Source: Flavonifractor sp. An82
Lineage (GTDB): Bacteria; Bacillota; Clostridia; Oscillospirales; Oscillospiraceae
Direction of reading: 5' to 3'
NCBI RefSeq assembly: GCF_002159265.1
Contig: NZ_NFHG01000017.1
Coordinates: 16,989-80,988, forward strand
DNA: 64,000 nt
The notes beneath the pieces were generated by a model that did no database searches, was not told the origin of the DNA, and worked only from the letters and a program-made list of their open reading frames with translations. Shown in pieces: positions 10,764 through 22,900 of the stretch; the first letter of the stretch is position 1; the number at the start of each line of letters is the position of its first letter. The translations under genes and the position numbers were made by a program.

Positions 10764-10868
10764 GGCGGCAAGCCCGACAGCGCCATGGGCGGCGGCTCCG
10801 ATGTCCTCAAGCTGGACGACGCCCTCGCCAAGGTGGACAATTTTGTGGCCGATAAGCTGGGGCTGTAA
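10764..10868 (+). pseudogene. alaS: Detached second copy of the alaS 3' end
   Basis: These 105 bp repeat the last 35 codons of alaS (10510-10614), including the TAA stop. Nine bases differ and every difference is synonymous (for example AAA to AAG, GAT to GAC, TTC to TTT, CTC to CTG), so both encode GGKPDSAMGGG through DKLGL. A copy decaying after duplication would collect amino-acid changes; this pattern means both ends evolved as parts of working genes. The likeliest origin is replacement of alaS by an allele from a relative, leaving the native tail behind. An in-frame ATG at 10755 would give 37 residues but has no proper ribosome site. Confidence 0.88.
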
Positions 10869-10917
10869 CCGCTCCTCTTCACAAATACCCTAGACACAGA
10901 AAGTAGGCATTTTCTTC

Positions 10918-11097
10918 ATGCTTCCCCAAGATCCTATTATCCTGCTCAGCTATCTGAACACCAAACTGCGTGATTTCTATTCCACTCTGGACGCACTGTG
11001 TGATGATCTTCAGGTTGACAAGGACGATATCATCCGCTCCCTGTCCGCCATCCACTGCCAGTACGATCCGGAACTGAACCAGTTTGTCAGAAGCTGA
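10918..11097 (+). CDS. DUF4250 domain-containing small protein
   Basis: A 59-residue protein starting MLPQDPIILLSYLNTKLRDFY, which is the hallmark of the DUF4250 family found across Clostridia. The second half (ALCDDLQVDKDDIIRSLSAI) looks like a small helical, helix-turn-helix-like unit that pairs with the N-terminal helix. The family has no established function. The ribosome site is weak (AAGTAGG about 10 nt upstream). A strong terminator follows at 11113, which supports a real short transcription unit. Confidence 0.8.
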   Translation: MLPQDPIILLSYLNTKLRDFYSTLDALCDDLQVDKDDIIRSLSAIHCQYDPELNQFVRS

Positions 11098-11112
11098 ACA
11101 CCGCTTTCTTTT

Positions 11113-11156
11113 CCCGGAATGGGACGCACTTATGGCGTCCCATTCCGGGATTTTTT
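11113..11156 (+). terminator. Rho-independent terminator after the DUF4250 gene
   Basis: A 14-bp stem (CCCGGAATGGGACG pairing with CGTCCCATTCCGGG) with a short loop is followed by ATTTTTT. Confidence 0.95.
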
Positions 11157-11165
11157 GACCAATAG

Positions 11166-11193
11166 AAAAAGCCTGCCGCATTTGCGGCAGGCT
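11166..11193 (-). terminator. Rho-independent terminator of the guaB operon
   Basis: A 10-bp stem GCCTGCCGCA pairing with TGCGGCAGGC is flanked by AAAAA on the left, giving a T-run in the minus transcript. TTTT on the right lets it work weakly in both directions. Confidence 0.9.
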
Positions 11194-11205
11194 TTTCCTG
11201 TTCTC

Positions 11206-11463
11206 TTATCGAACGCCGTAGGTCTCCCACAGCGTCAGGGTATTCTGATTCATCAGTTTTTCCCCAAAAAGTTCCCGGAACTGGGCGGTCTTCTGCTTCC
11301 CCTGGGACTTCAAGGCCTCCATTCGGGTCACGATCTCCTGCTGGCGGGCCATCAGGCGCTCATAGGCGTCCTCAAAGGCTGCCAGCCGGGCCGCTGCGGC
11401 TTCCATCTCCTCAGCCGGAATGACCCAGCTGCCGGCGGAATCCTTTTTTGTGATCCGCTCCAT
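11206..11463 (-). CDS. Small coiled-coil protein, unknown
   Basis: An 85-residue protein directly after guaB (3-bp gap), so it belongs to the same operon. Its start, MERITKKDSAGSW, followed by RLAAFEDAYERL, resembles the head of small proteins often found in clostridial prophages (MERLT...RLAAYEDTG). The centre (residues 20-65) is rich in Ala, Glu, Lys and Gln and is probably a helical hairpin or coiled coil. No catalytic motif is seen. Function unknown. Confidence 0.65.
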   Translation of the reverse strand: MERITKKDSAGSWVIPAEEMEAAAARLAAFEDAYERLMARQQEIVTRMEALKSQGKQKTAQFRELFGEKLMNQNTLTLWETYGVR

Positions 11464-11466
11464 GTC

Positions 11467-12960
<1,494 letters not shown>

Positions 12961-12982
12961 CTATTTTAAAATAATTTTATCC

Positions 12983-13011
12983 ATTCTACTTGATTGCCGC
13001 TTTGCTGTCAA
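12983..13011 (-). promoter_or_regulatory. Sigma-A promoter for guaB
   Basis: On the minus strand, TTGACA (13011-13006), a 17-bp spacer and TAGAAT (12988-12983) lie about 40 bp upstream of the guaB ATG and overlap the end of the thioesterase gene. No purine riboswitch is evident in the short leader. Confidence 0.85.
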
Positions 13012-13738
13012 GTGTCGTCAAAGTAACCGCGCCTTCAAACCGGCTTTTTCCCGTCTGATCGGCACCGCGGACATAGTGCTTGCCATCCAGCTCACCGGTA
13101 AAAAGGGTGATGGTCTCCCCCGCCATGCACTCGGCCAGATAGTCCACCTGGAGTGCGGATACATAGCAGCTGTTTCCCAGCTGGTCCATCCGAATGGCGT
13201 CGCAAATGAAATCGGCATAGCGGACGTTGTTCACATGGCCGTTGATATCGGTGTCACTGTAGTGCATGGCCCGGTGATCCACCGGCACCATTTCCTCCGG
13301 CAGCTTGAAGCGGGAGAGCATTTTATCCTTACACAGGGAACCGCCGTCGCTGTTCTGGAACTCCTCGATCTTGCTCATCCGGCCCAGCCGGTGGGTGTCG
13401 GCATCAGCCAGCACCCATACGGATACCGCCTCTCCCACCGTTTTCCCGTCCACGAACAGGTCAAAATCCCGGTAACTGGAGGCTCCCTTTCCGCCCCGGT
13501 GCCAGGTGCGGATATCCAGCCGCTCATTCCAGCACAGCGGCCGGTCCAGCCGGTACCACATCCGGGCCAGCATCCAGAAGAGGTTGTACTTGCTCATCAT
13601 TTCCTCCCGGGAGGCATGGAGCTCACAGGCGGCAGCCACCGCCGCCTCCTGCAGGATCCCCATCAGTCCGGAGGAGCGGCAGTGATTCCAGGGGTCCACA
13701 TCCCGGGAGTCGATGGAATAGCTGCCCTCAAAATACAT
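12986..13738 (-). CDS. Acyl-ACP thioesterase
   Basis: A 250-residue member of the Acyl-ACP thioesterase family (PF01643-like, double hot-dog fold), which hydrolyses acyl-acyl carrier protein to free fatty acid. Visible family features are the N-terminal [19 protein letters not shown], the [14 protein letters not shown] strand, and the second hot-dog's [14 protein letters not shown], where the Asn/His region forms the active site. It starts 3 bp after the stop of the zinc-ribbon gene, so the two are cotranscribed. In gut Clostridia this class releases short or medium chains, but chain length cannot be predicted here. Confidence 0.85.
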   Translation of the reverse strand: MYFEGSYSIDSRDVDPWNHCRSSGLMGILQEAAVAAACELHASREEMMSKYNLFWMLARMWYRLDRPLCWNERLDIRTWHRGGKGASSYRDFDLFVDGKTVGEAVSVWVLADADTHRLGRMSKIEEFQNSDGGSLCKDKMLSRFKLPEEMVPVDHRAMHYSDTDINGHVNNVRYADFICDAIRMDQLGNSCYVSALQVDYLAECMAGETITLFTGELDGKHYVRGADQTGKSRFEGAVTLTTLDSKAAIK

Positions 13739-13741
13739 CCC

Positions 13742-14359
13742 TCATTCCTCCTTTCTGCCGTGAATCAGCAGCTTGGTTTTGCAGCAGATGTCGTCGATGT
13801 CGCTGGAGGTTGCCGCCGGGATCCGCATGGCGGCGCCGCAGTCGGCACAGAAGAGGTCGATGGAGCTGTAGTTGACCTGGAGCTTCCAGCGGTGGGACCC
13901 ACAGGTACAGGAGATGCCGTCCCGCTGGGCAATCTCCTTGAGCTCGGAGAGCACCTCGTGCATCACCAGCTCATCCAGGAATGCGCCCTTCTCCTGGCCC
14001 TCAGGCCGCTCCATCTTGTCCGCCGCCTCTTCCAGGCGCCGGAGGGCGGCAAATACCGGCCCCTCCTCTCCCACGTAGCAGCAGTCCAGACCGGACTGGG
14101 CACAGGAAAAGGCCAGTACCTTCTGATGAAGAAATGCGTTGGTGGAGCAGGTGACGGTGTGGTCCCGCCCACAGGAGAGGCAGGGCACGGTCAGCCGCAC
14201 CCGGTCCCCCATCATCTCCACATGGAGGGAGGACTTGCCGCAGGGGCAGGGCAGATCATTGGCCGAGGCCGCCAGCTGGAACACAGTGCGCTCCACCACC
14301 ACACTCTGATGGCAGGCCGGGCACAGGTACGCCAGGGTACGCTTGGGTTGTTCTTCCAT
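13742..14359 (-). CDS. Multi-zinc-ribbon cytoplasmic protein, unknown
   Basis: A 205-residue soluble protein with repeated CxxC pairs: CPAC near residue 13, CPCG near 38, CLSCG near 60, a CTCG near 150 and CADC near 176. This suggests two or three structural zinc sites. Between them is a helical region ([15 protein letters not shown]). The CpXC-like cysteine arrangement at the N-terminus resembles a domain common in Firmicutes, but I cannot assign a function. ATG at 14359 follows GGGAGGTCC. It is the first gene of a unit with the thioesterase and is divergent from spoVAD. Confidence 0.7.
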   Translation of the reverse strand: MEEQPKRTLAYLCPACHQSVVVERTVFQLAASANDLPCPCGKSSLHVEMMGDRVRLTVPCLSCGRDHTVTCSTNAFLHQKVLAFSCAQSGLDCCYVGEEGPVFAALRRLEEAADKMERPEGQEKGAFLDELVMHEVLSELKEIAQRDGISCTCGSHRWKLQVNYSSIDLFCADCGAAMRIPAATSSDIDDICCKTKLLIHGRKEE

Positions 14360-14560
14360 GGAGGACCTCCCATTTGCCCGCGGGACCGGACAGTCCCGGG
14401 GCGTCTTTTGTGTATATGATACATTATAACGCAAATAAAGCAGGTTGACCAGCCGGACCGCATACAAAATACGTCCTCATATTTTGCCTGCTTTTCGTTC
14501 AAAATAGTATCTGACAGGCGGACGGTATCCATTCCGCCCCGCTGAGGAAGAGGTGAGCTT

Positions 14561-15574
14561 ATGACAAACAAAAAGCTGGGCCGCCATACCGCGGTCCTGG
14601 AACATCCGCCCTCGGTGATCGGCAGCGCCAGCGTGGTTGGTAAGAAGGAGGGGCAGGGTCCCCTGGCCGCTACCTTTGACCACATCAGCCAGGACGACTC
14701 CTTTGGAGAGCGGAGCTGGGAGAAGGCGGAGAGCGCCATGCAGAAGCTGGCTCTGGCCGCTGCCCTGGACAAGGCCGGCATCAGCGTGTCCGCCCTGGAC
14801 TATCTGCTGGCAGGGGACCTGCTCAATCAGTGTATCGGCTCCGGCTTTGCCGTACGGGGGCAGGACGTGCCCTTTTGGGGGCTGTACGGAGCCTGCTCCA
14901 CCATGGCGGAGAGTCTGTCCCTGGCGGCCATGCTGCTGGACGGCGGCTTCGGTGTGCGGGCGGCGGCCATGACCTCCTCCCACTTCTGCTCCGCCGAGCG
15001 GCAATACCGCTCCCCCCTGGAATACGGCGGGCAGCGGACCCCCACCGCCCAATGGACGGTGACCGGCTCAGGGTGTGTCATTCTGGCCAGCCAGGGTCCT
15101 GGCCCCTATATTACCCACATCACCACCGGCAAGATCGTGGACAAGGGCATCAAGGACGCTGCCAACATGGGGGCGGCCATGGCCCCCGCCGCCTATTCCA
15201 CCATCTCTGCCCATTTTCAGGACACCGGCCGCAGGCCCTCCGACTACGACCTGATCATCACCGGCGACCTGGGCAAGCTGGGCAGGGACATCGTGGCCGA
15301 CTGGTTCCACCGGGACGGCATGGACCTGAAAAACCTGAGCGACTGCGGCACCCTGATCTATGACCTGGAGGGCCAGGACGTCCACTGCGGCGGCTCGGGC
15401 TGCGGCTGCTCGGCGGTGGTGCTGGCCGGGCTGCTCCTCAACGGCATGGCCGGTGGCCGCTGGCGGCGCATCCTGTTCTGCGGTACCGGCGCTCTCCTCT
15501 CCCCCACCTCCTCCCAGCAGGGGGAGAGCATTCCCAGCATCTGCCACGCGGTGGCGCTGGACATTGGAAAGTGA
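14561..15574 (+). CDS. spoVAD: Stage V sporulation protein AD
   Basis: A 337-residue thiolase-fold protein that is part of the SpoVA channel moving dipicolinic acid into the forespore and out at germination. SpoVAD binds dipicolinate. Family-typical stretches are visible: VGKKEGQGPLAATFD near the start, GACSTMAESL in the middle and GSGCGCSAVV near the end. It is followed 10 bp later by spoVAE. The usual spoVAC is not upstream; the gene to the left is on the opposite strand. A forespore promoter is expected for this family, but I could not identify one with confidence. Confidence 0.95.
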   Translation: MTNKKLGRHTAVLEHPPSVIGSASVVGKKEGQGPLAATFDHISQDDSFGERSWEKAESAMQKLALAAALDKAGISVSALDYLLAGDLLNQCIGSGFAVRGQDVPFWGLYGACSTMAESLSLAAMLLDGGFGVRAAAMTSSHFCSAERQYRSPLEYGGQRTPTAQWTVTGSGCVILASQGPGPYITHITTGKIVDKGIKDAANMGAAMAPAAYSTISAHFQDTGRRPSDYDLIITGDLGKLGRDIVADWFHRDGMDLKNLSDCGTLIYDLEGQDVHCGGSGCGCSAVVLAGLLLNGMAGGRWRRILFCGTGALLSPTSSQQGESIPSICHAVALDIGK

Positions 15575-15584
15575 GGACTGACCT

Positions 15585-15953
15585 ATGGATGTGATTTTGC
15601 CCTATCTGCGGGCCTTTGTATGCGGAGGCGTCCTCTGTCTCATCGGGCAGATCCTCATTGACAAGACCTCCCTCACCCCCGCCCGTATCCTGGTCTCCTA
15701 TGTGGTGGCCGGAGTGATCCTGGGCGGCCTGGGGATCTACCCCTGGCTGGTGGAGTGGGGAGGCGCGGGTGCCACCGTACCCCTCACCGGCTTCGGGTAT
15801 CTGCTGGCCAAGGGCGTGGCCCAGGCGGTGGCGGAAAAGGGGGCGCTGGGCATCCTGACCGGCGGGATCACCGCGGCGGCAGGCGGTATCACTGCGGCGG
15901 TCCTCTTCGGCCTGCTGGGCGCGTTGCTCTTCAAATCCCGCCCCAAATCCTGA
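15585..15953 (+). CDS. spoVAE: Stage V sporulation protein AE (SpoVAEb type)
   Basis: A 122-residue integral membrane protein of the SpoVA channel. Four hydrophobic helices are visible (AFVCGGVLCLIGQILID; ILVSYVVAGVILGGLGIY; a Gly/Ala-rich pair at the end), with the conserved DKTSLTPARILV loop. It forms a two-gene unit with spoVAD. The protein ends just before the pyrG promoter. Confidence 0.93.
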   Translation: MDVILPYLRAFVCGGVLCLIGQILIDKTSLTPARILVSYVVAGVILGGLGIYPWLVEWGGAGATVPLTGFGYLLAKGVAQAVAEKGALGILTGGITAAAGGITAAVLFGLLGALLFKSRPKS

Positions 15954-15971
15954 AAAATTCACCCTTTTCCA

Positions 15972-16000
15972 TTGACAATCGGCCCGGCTGGTGGTAAAGT
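15972..16000 (+). promoter_or_regulatory. Sigma-A promoter for pyrG
   Basis: TTGACA (15972-15977), a 17-bp spacer and TAAAGT (15995-16000) lie 19 bp after the spoVAE stop. The predicted start is about 16007. Confidence 0.82.
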
Positions 16001-16009
16001 ATCCGCCGT

Positions 16010-17703
<1,694 letters not shown>

Positions 17704-17709
17704 CCTGTC

Positions 17710-17745
17710 ATTTATGCAAGTTTATATTTCACTAGTTGCATAAAT
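17710..17745. repeat. 10-bp perfect inverted repeat between pyrG and glnA
   Basis: ATTTATGCAA (17710-17719) and TTGCATAAAT (17736-17745) are exact inverse copies separated by 16 bp. It lies 67 bp upstream of the glnA -35 box. It could be an operator for a dimeric regulator (half-sites about 2.5 turns apart) or a weak pyrG terminator, though no T-run follows it. Confidence 0.55.
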
Positions 17746-17811
17746 TTCTGACTGTCCAGGATTCCGATTTCCGGTCATCCTTCCAAAATCCTGCTGATTT
17801 CTAATTTCCTA

Positions 17812-17840
17812 TTGACAAATAGTTCTGATATGTCTATACT
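17812..17840 (+). promoter_or_regulatory. Sigma-A promoter for glnA
   Basis: TTGACA (17812-17817), a 17-bp spacer and TATACT (17835-17840) form a near-consensus promoter. The predicted start is about 17847. Confidence 0.9.
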
Positions 17841-17855
17841 TGCACCATCAGTTGA

Positions 17856-17905
17856 GAACGAAGGCGTTCCAACCCGGCCAGGGTGGGAGCGCCTTCTTCT
17901 TTTTC
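17856..17905 (+). promoter_or_regulatory. Transcription attenuator in the glnA leader
   Basis: The strong hairpin GAAGGCGTTCC (17860-17870) with GGAGCGCCTTC (17886-17896), extended inside by ACCC/GGGT, is followed by TTCTTTTTC, a terminator placed before the gene. The overlapping GAAC-GAAGGC-GTTC hairpin (17856-17869) consumes its 5' arm. The motif GAACGANGGYGTTCC is shared with the pyrG leader at the same offset from the terminator arm. This predicts conditional read-through, plausibly tied to glutamine supply. Confidence 0.75.
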
Positions 17906-17939
17906 TTTCAATATGAAAGAAGGAAAGGAGATACCTGCA

Positions 17940-19271
17940 ATGTCGTACACCAAGGAAGATATCATTCGCATCGTCCATGAGGAGGATATTGAGTTTATCC
18001 GCCTCCAATTTACCGACATCTTTGGTCAGCTGAAAAACGTCGCCATCACCGCCTCCCAGATCGAGAAGGCGGTCAATAACCAGATCATGTTCGACGGCTC
18101 CTCCATCGAGGGCTTCGTGCGGATCGACGAGTCCGACCAGTATCTCTATCCCGACCTCAACTCCTTTGTGGTCTTCCCCTGGCGGCCCAGCCACGGCAAG
18201 GTAGCCCGGCTGATCTGCGACGTCTACAACCCCGACGGCACTCCCTTTGTGGGCGATCCCAGAGGTACCCTGAAGCGGGTGCTGCAGAAGGCCAAGGACA
18301 TGGGGTATGACGCCTTCAACGTGGGCCCCGAGGCCGAGTTCTTCCTGTTCCAGACCGACGACGAGGGCCGTCCCACCACCAAGACCAACGATGAGGCCGG
18401 TTACTTCGACCTGGGCCCCCTGGACCACGGCGAGGGCACCCGCCGGGAGATCTGCCTGGCCCTGGAGCAGATGGGCTTTGAGATTGAGGCCAGCCACCAT
18501 GAGGTAGCCGAGGGCCAGCACGAGATCGACTTCAAGTATGAAGAGGCCCTCCACGCCGCCGACAACATCATGACCTTCAAGCTGGCGGTCAAAACCCTGG
18601 CCCAGAAGAACGGTCTCCATGCCACCTTCATGCCCAAGCCCATCTTCGGCATCAACGGCTCCGGCATGCACACCAACATGTCCCTGTTCCGGGACGGCAA
18701 GAACGTCTTCTACGATCCCAACGGCGAGAAAGGCCTGTCCAAGGAGGCCTACAGCTTTATCGCCGGCATCCTGGCTCATGTAAAGGGCATGGCCGCCGTC
18801 ACCAACCCCCTGGTCAACTCCTACAAGCGTCTGGTGCCCGGCTATGAGGCCCCCTGCTATCTGGCCTGGTCGGCCTCCAACCGCTCCGCGCTGATCCGCA
18901 TTCCCGCCTCCCGTGGCCAGTCCACCCGTGTGGAGCTCCGCTCCCCCGACCCGGCCTGCAACCCCTACCTGGAGCTGGCCGTCTGCCTGGCCGCCGGTCT
19001 GGACGGCATTGAGAAGGGTATGGTCCCCCCCGCTGAGGTCACCGAAAACATTTTCGTGATGGATCAGGCCACCCGGGAGGCCAACGGCATCGACTCCCTG
19101 CCCGGCTCCCTGGAGGAGGCCATTGAGGCCATGAAGGCCGACCAGCTGATCCTGGATACCCTGGGCGAGCACATTGCCGGCAACTACATCGCCGGCAAGG
19201 AGAAGGAGTGGGACGAGTACCGCACCCGCGTATCCTCCTGGGAGCGGGAGAAGTATATTATCAACTATTGA
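17940..19271 (+). CDS. glnA: Glutamine synthetase type I
   Basis: Makes glutamine from glutamate, ammonia and ATP. The 443-residue length is that of GSI-alpha enzymes of Firmicutes. Family motifs are seen in order: the beta-grasp domain ([21 protein letters not shown]), the metal ligands in GPEAEFFLF and the [10 protein letters not shown] segment, the ATP site [11 protein letters not shown], and [18 protein letters not shown] near the end. No adenylylation-type tail is present, as expected for GSI-alpha, which is feedback-inhibited instead. ATG at 17940 follows AAAGGAGATACC; an upstream ATG at 17913 is possible but less well placed. It begins the glnA-ANTAR-gltB-gltD block. Confidence 0.97.
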   Translation: MSYTKEDIIRIVHEEDIEFIRLQFTDIFGQLKNVAITASQIEKAVNNQIMFDGSSIEGFVRIDESDQYLYPDLNSFVVFPWRPSHGKVARLICDVYNPDGTPFVGDPRGTLKRVLQKAKDMGYDAFNVGPEAEFFLFQTDDEGRPTTKTNDEAGYFDLGPLDHGEGTRREICLALEQMGFEIEASHHEVAEGQHEIDFKYEEALHAADNIMTFKLAVKTLAQKNGLHATFMPKPIFGINGSGMHTNMSLFRDGKNVFYDPNGEKGLSKEAYSFIAGILAHVKGMAAVTNPLVNSYKRLVPGYEAPCYLAWSASNRSALIRIPASRGQSTRVELRSPDPACNPYLELAVCLAAGLDGIEKGMVPPAEVTENIFVMDQATREANGIDSLPGSLEEAIEAMKADQLILDTLGEHIAGNYIAGKEKEWDEYRTRVSSWEREKYIINY

Positions 19272-19312
19272 TCCCCAAGCAACAGCCTCCTCACAGTTGG
19301 GAGTGAACATCC

Positions 19313-19849
19313 ATGGAACAGGTGATCGTTGCCTTTGAAAACACCAAAAACGCCGGCCGTATTAAGGATATCCTGGAAACCTCAGGTACTGCCTCCTGCA
19401 TCCTCTGCAAGACCGCCGATCAGGTCCGGCGCACTGTCAATAAGCTCCACATCACCGCACTTATCTGCAGCTTCAAACTGGCCGATCAGAGCGCCGAGGC
19501 CCTGGCAGGCGATCTTCCCCCCTCCTGCGCCGTACTGGTCCTGGCCTCCCAGAATCTGCTGGATCTGCTGCAGGACGACGACCTCTTCCGGCTGCCCGCC
19601 CCGGTCTCCAAGGGCGATCTGACCGCCTCCGTGCGGATGCTCCTCCAGATGGGGCGGCGGCTGGAGCGGGCCCTGCGGCCCCGCCGCTCGCCCGAGGAGC
19701 AGGCCCTCATCCAGCAGGCCAAGGCCCTGCTGATGGACCGCAACGGTATGACAGAGGAGCAGGCCCACCGCTTCCTGCAGAAGACCAGTATGGACAACGG
19801 CACAAAATTGCTCCAGACCGCTCAAATGGTACTGGACAGCGCAGAATAG
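19313..19849 (+). CDS. ANTAR domain RNA-binding regulator
   Basis: A 178-residue protein with an N-terminal receiver-like domain (residues 1-115) that lacks the phospho-acceptor acidic pocket of true receivers, and a C-terminal ANTAR domain (about 125-178: EEQALIQQAKALLMDRNGMTEEQAHRFL, then the helix ending in MVLDSAE). ANTAR proteins bind small hairpins in nascent RNA and prevent terminator formation (AmiR, NasR, EutV). It lies 41 bp after glnA and just ahead of gltB, whose leader has a matching hairpin plus terminator. Control of nitrogen genes in cis and in trans is a reasonable inference. The missing aspartate suggests regulation by protein contact rather than phosphorylation. Confidence 0.88.
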   Translation: MEQVIVAFENTKNAGRIKDILETSGTASCILCKTADQVRRTVNKLHITALICSFKLADQSAEALAGDLPPSCAVLVLASQNLLDLLQDDDLFRLPAPVSKGDLTASVRMLLQMGRRLERALRPRRSPEEQALIQQAKALLMDRNGMTEEQAHRFLQKTSMDNGTKLLQTAQMVLDSAE

Positions 19850-19867
19850 GGCAAACTAAACAGCATC

Positions 19868-19919
19868 GAGACAACGCAGTCTCACGGCGGCAGTCGGGGA
19901 CGTACTGCCGCCGTTTTTT
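19868..19919 (+). promoter_or_regulatory. Candidate ANTAR-type hairpin and terminator in front of gltB
   Basis: A hairpin GAGAC-AACGCA-GTCTC (19868-19883) has a six-base loop with A at position 1 and G at position 4, the loop signature recognised by ANTAR proteins. It directly abuts a strong terminator: ACGGCGGCAGT (19884-19894) pairing with ACTGCCGCCGT (19904-19914) and a run of T. The terminator lies between the ANTAR gene and gltB, so gltBD would be expressed only on read-through or from a separate promoter. The classical second hexaloop hairpin overlapping the terminator is not clear here. Confidence 0.7.
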
Positions 19920-19964
19920 ACTAACGCCCCACTGCCCAAACTCACCCGGAAAGGGGAATGAACC

Positions 19965-22900
19965 ATGAAAACAGAAGGCTACCCGCCCCGCGGGCTCTAT
20001 CATCCCGCCTTTGAGCACGACAGCTGCGGCATCGGCGCTGTGGTGGATATTCAGGGCAAGCCCAGCCACCGGACGGTGGACGACGCATTGAAGATCGTGG
20101 AAAAGCTGGAGCACCGGGCCGGCAAGGACGCAGAGGGTAAGACCGGCGACGGCGTGGGCATCCTGGTCCAGATCTCTCACCGCTTCTTTGCCAAGGCCGC
20201 CCAGGCGGCCGGCATCGACCTGCCCGGCCCCCGTGACTACGGCGTGGGCATGTTCTTCTTCCCTCAGGACACCCTGAAGCGCAGCCAGGCCAAGAAGATG
20301 TTTGAAGTCATCGCGGAGAAGGAGGGCCTGGCCTTCCTGGGCTGGCGTACCGTACCGGTGTGCCCTGACATCCTGGGCCAGAAGGCCCGGGACAAAATGC
20401 CCGTCATCGAGCAAGCCTTTGTGGCCCGTCCGGAGGATACCGACCGGGGTCTCCCCTTCGACCGCAGACTCTATATCGTCCGCCGGGTGTTCGAGCAGTC
20501 CAACGACAACACCTATGTGCCCTCCCTGTCCAGCCGTACCATCGTCTACAAGGGCATGTTCCTGGTGGGCCAGCTGCGCAAGTTCTATCCCGACCTGCAA
20601 AGCAAAGATTATCAGTCCGCCATCGCCCTGGTCCACTCCCGGTTCTCCACCAACACCAATCCCTCCTGGGAGCGGGCCCATCCCAACCGTCTTATGGCCC
20701 ACAACGGTGAGATCAACACCATCCGGGGCAACGTGGACCGTATGCTGGCCCGTGAGGAGACCATGTCCTCCCCCCTGCTGGATGACCAGATGGACAAGGT
20801 TCTGCCGGTGGTCAGTGTCTCCGGCTCCGACTCCGCCATGCTGGACAACACCCTGGAGTTTCTCATGATGGCAGGTATGGACCTGCCCCTGGCCGTCATG
20901 GCCTGCATCCCCGAGCCCTGGATGGAGGACAAGGCCATCTCCCGGTCCAAGCGTGACCTGTACCAGTACTATGCCACCCTGATGGAGCCCTGGGACGGCC
21001 CGGCCTCCATCCTCTTCTCCGACGGCGACGTGGTGGGTGCCGTGCTGGACCGCAACGGTCTGCGTCCCTCTCGGTATTATGTCACCCGGGACAGCCGGCT
21101 CATCCTGTCCTCTGAGGTAGGTGTTCTGGACATCCCCGCCGGGGATATTGTGGAGAAATCCCGCCTCCAGCCCGGCCGGATGCTGCTGGTGGACACCACC
21201 CAGGGCCGCATCATCGGGGATGACGAGCTGAAGGAGTCCTACGCCGCCCGCCAGCCCTACGGCGAGTGGCTGGACCGCAATCTGCTCCACCTGAAGGACC
21301 TGCCCATCCCCAACCACCGGGTGGAGCGCAACACCAGAGACCGTCTCCACCGGCTGCAGAAGGCCTTCGGCTACACCTATGAGGACGTGCGCAACACCAT
21401 TCTCCCCATGGCCCGGACCGGTGCAGAACCCACCGCCGCCATGGGCACCGATATTCCTCTGGCGGTACTGGACGACCGGGATCAGCCCCTGTTCAGCTAC
21501 TTCAAGCAGCTCTTTGCTCAGGTCACCAATCCGCCCATCGACGCCATCCGGGAGGAGATTGTCACCGATACCACCGTCTATGTGGGCGACGACGGCAATC
21601 TGCTGGAGGAGGGGCCGGACAACTGCCGGGTGCTCCAGATCCACAACCCCATCCTCACCTCCACCGATATGATGAAAATCAAGGCCATGAAGCAGCCCGG
21701 CTTCCAGGTGGAGACCGTGTCCATTCTCTATTACAAGAACACCCCCCTGGAGCGTGCTCTGGATCACCTGGCCCTGGCGGTAGACCGGGCCTGGCGGAAG
21801 GGCGCCAACATCATCATCCTCTCCGACCGGGGCGTGGACGAAAACCACGTGGCCATCCCCTCTCTGCTGGCGGTGTCCGCCATGGAGCAGCACCTGATCC
21901 GCACCAAAAAGCGCACCGCCGTCTCCATTCTGCTGGAGTCCGCCGAGCCACGGGAGGTGCACCATTTCGCCGCCCTGCTGGGCTACGGCGCCCGGGCCAT
22001 CAACCCCTATCTGGCCGAGGATACCATTGTGGAACTTATCGAGGAGGGCCTGCTGGACAAGGACTACCACACCGCCGTGGCCGACTACAATTCCGCCATC
22101 CTCCACGGCATCGTGAAGATTGCCTCCAAAATGGGCATCTCCACCCTCCAGTCCTATCAGTCCGCCCAGATTTTCGAGGCCATCGGCATCCAGCGGGAAG
22201 TCATCGACAAATACTTCACCAACACCGTCTCCCGGGTGGGCGGCATCGGCCTGCAGGAGATCGCCGACATGGTGGACCACAACCACTCCAGGGCCTACGA
22301 TCCTCTGGGCCTGGGGTGCGATCCCACCCTGGACTCCCTGGGCTCCCACAAGGCTCGGTCGGGCGGCGAGGACCATATGTACAACCCCCAGACCCTCCAT
22401 CTGCTCCAGCAATCTACCCGCCGGGGCGACTACGAGCTCTTCAAGCAGTATACCGCCCTGGTAGACGACGAAACCCGTCCCCATACCCTCCGGGGCCTGC
22501 TGGATATGAAGTACGCCGACACTCCCCTGCCTCTGGACGAGGTGGAGAGCGTGGACTCCATCGTGCACCGCTTCAAGACCGGCGCCATGAGCTACGGCTC
22601 CATCTCCCGGGAGGCTCACGAGTGTCTGGCCCAGGCCATGAACCTGCTGGGAGGCAAGTCCAACTCCGGTGAGGGCGGCGAGGAGCCCGACCGTCTCAAG
22701 GACCCCGCCCGCAACTCCGCCATCAAGCAGGTGGCCTCCGGCCGCTTCGGCGTCACCAGCGAATACCTGGTATCCGCCAAGGAGATCCAGATCAAAATGG
22801 CCCAGGGCGCCAAGCCCGGCGAGGGCGGCCATCTGCCCGCCGGGAAGGTCTACCCCTGGATCGCCCGGTGCCGCCACTCCACCCCCGGCGTCACCCTCAT

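Noticed and set aside
10755..10868. A 37-codon gene made from the second alaS tail
   Set aside because: The ATG lies inside a hairpin with no ribosome site. The content is explained as a leftover 3' end.
10879..11181. A 100-codon minus-strand frame between alaS and guaB
   Set aside because: It lies opposite the recognised DUF4250 gene and crosses two terminators.
17856..17896. ANTAR binding site in the glnA leader
   Set aside because: The small hairpin loop reads GAAGGC, lacking A at position 1, and no second hexaloop hairpin was found. The leader is kept as an attenuator of unknown effector.
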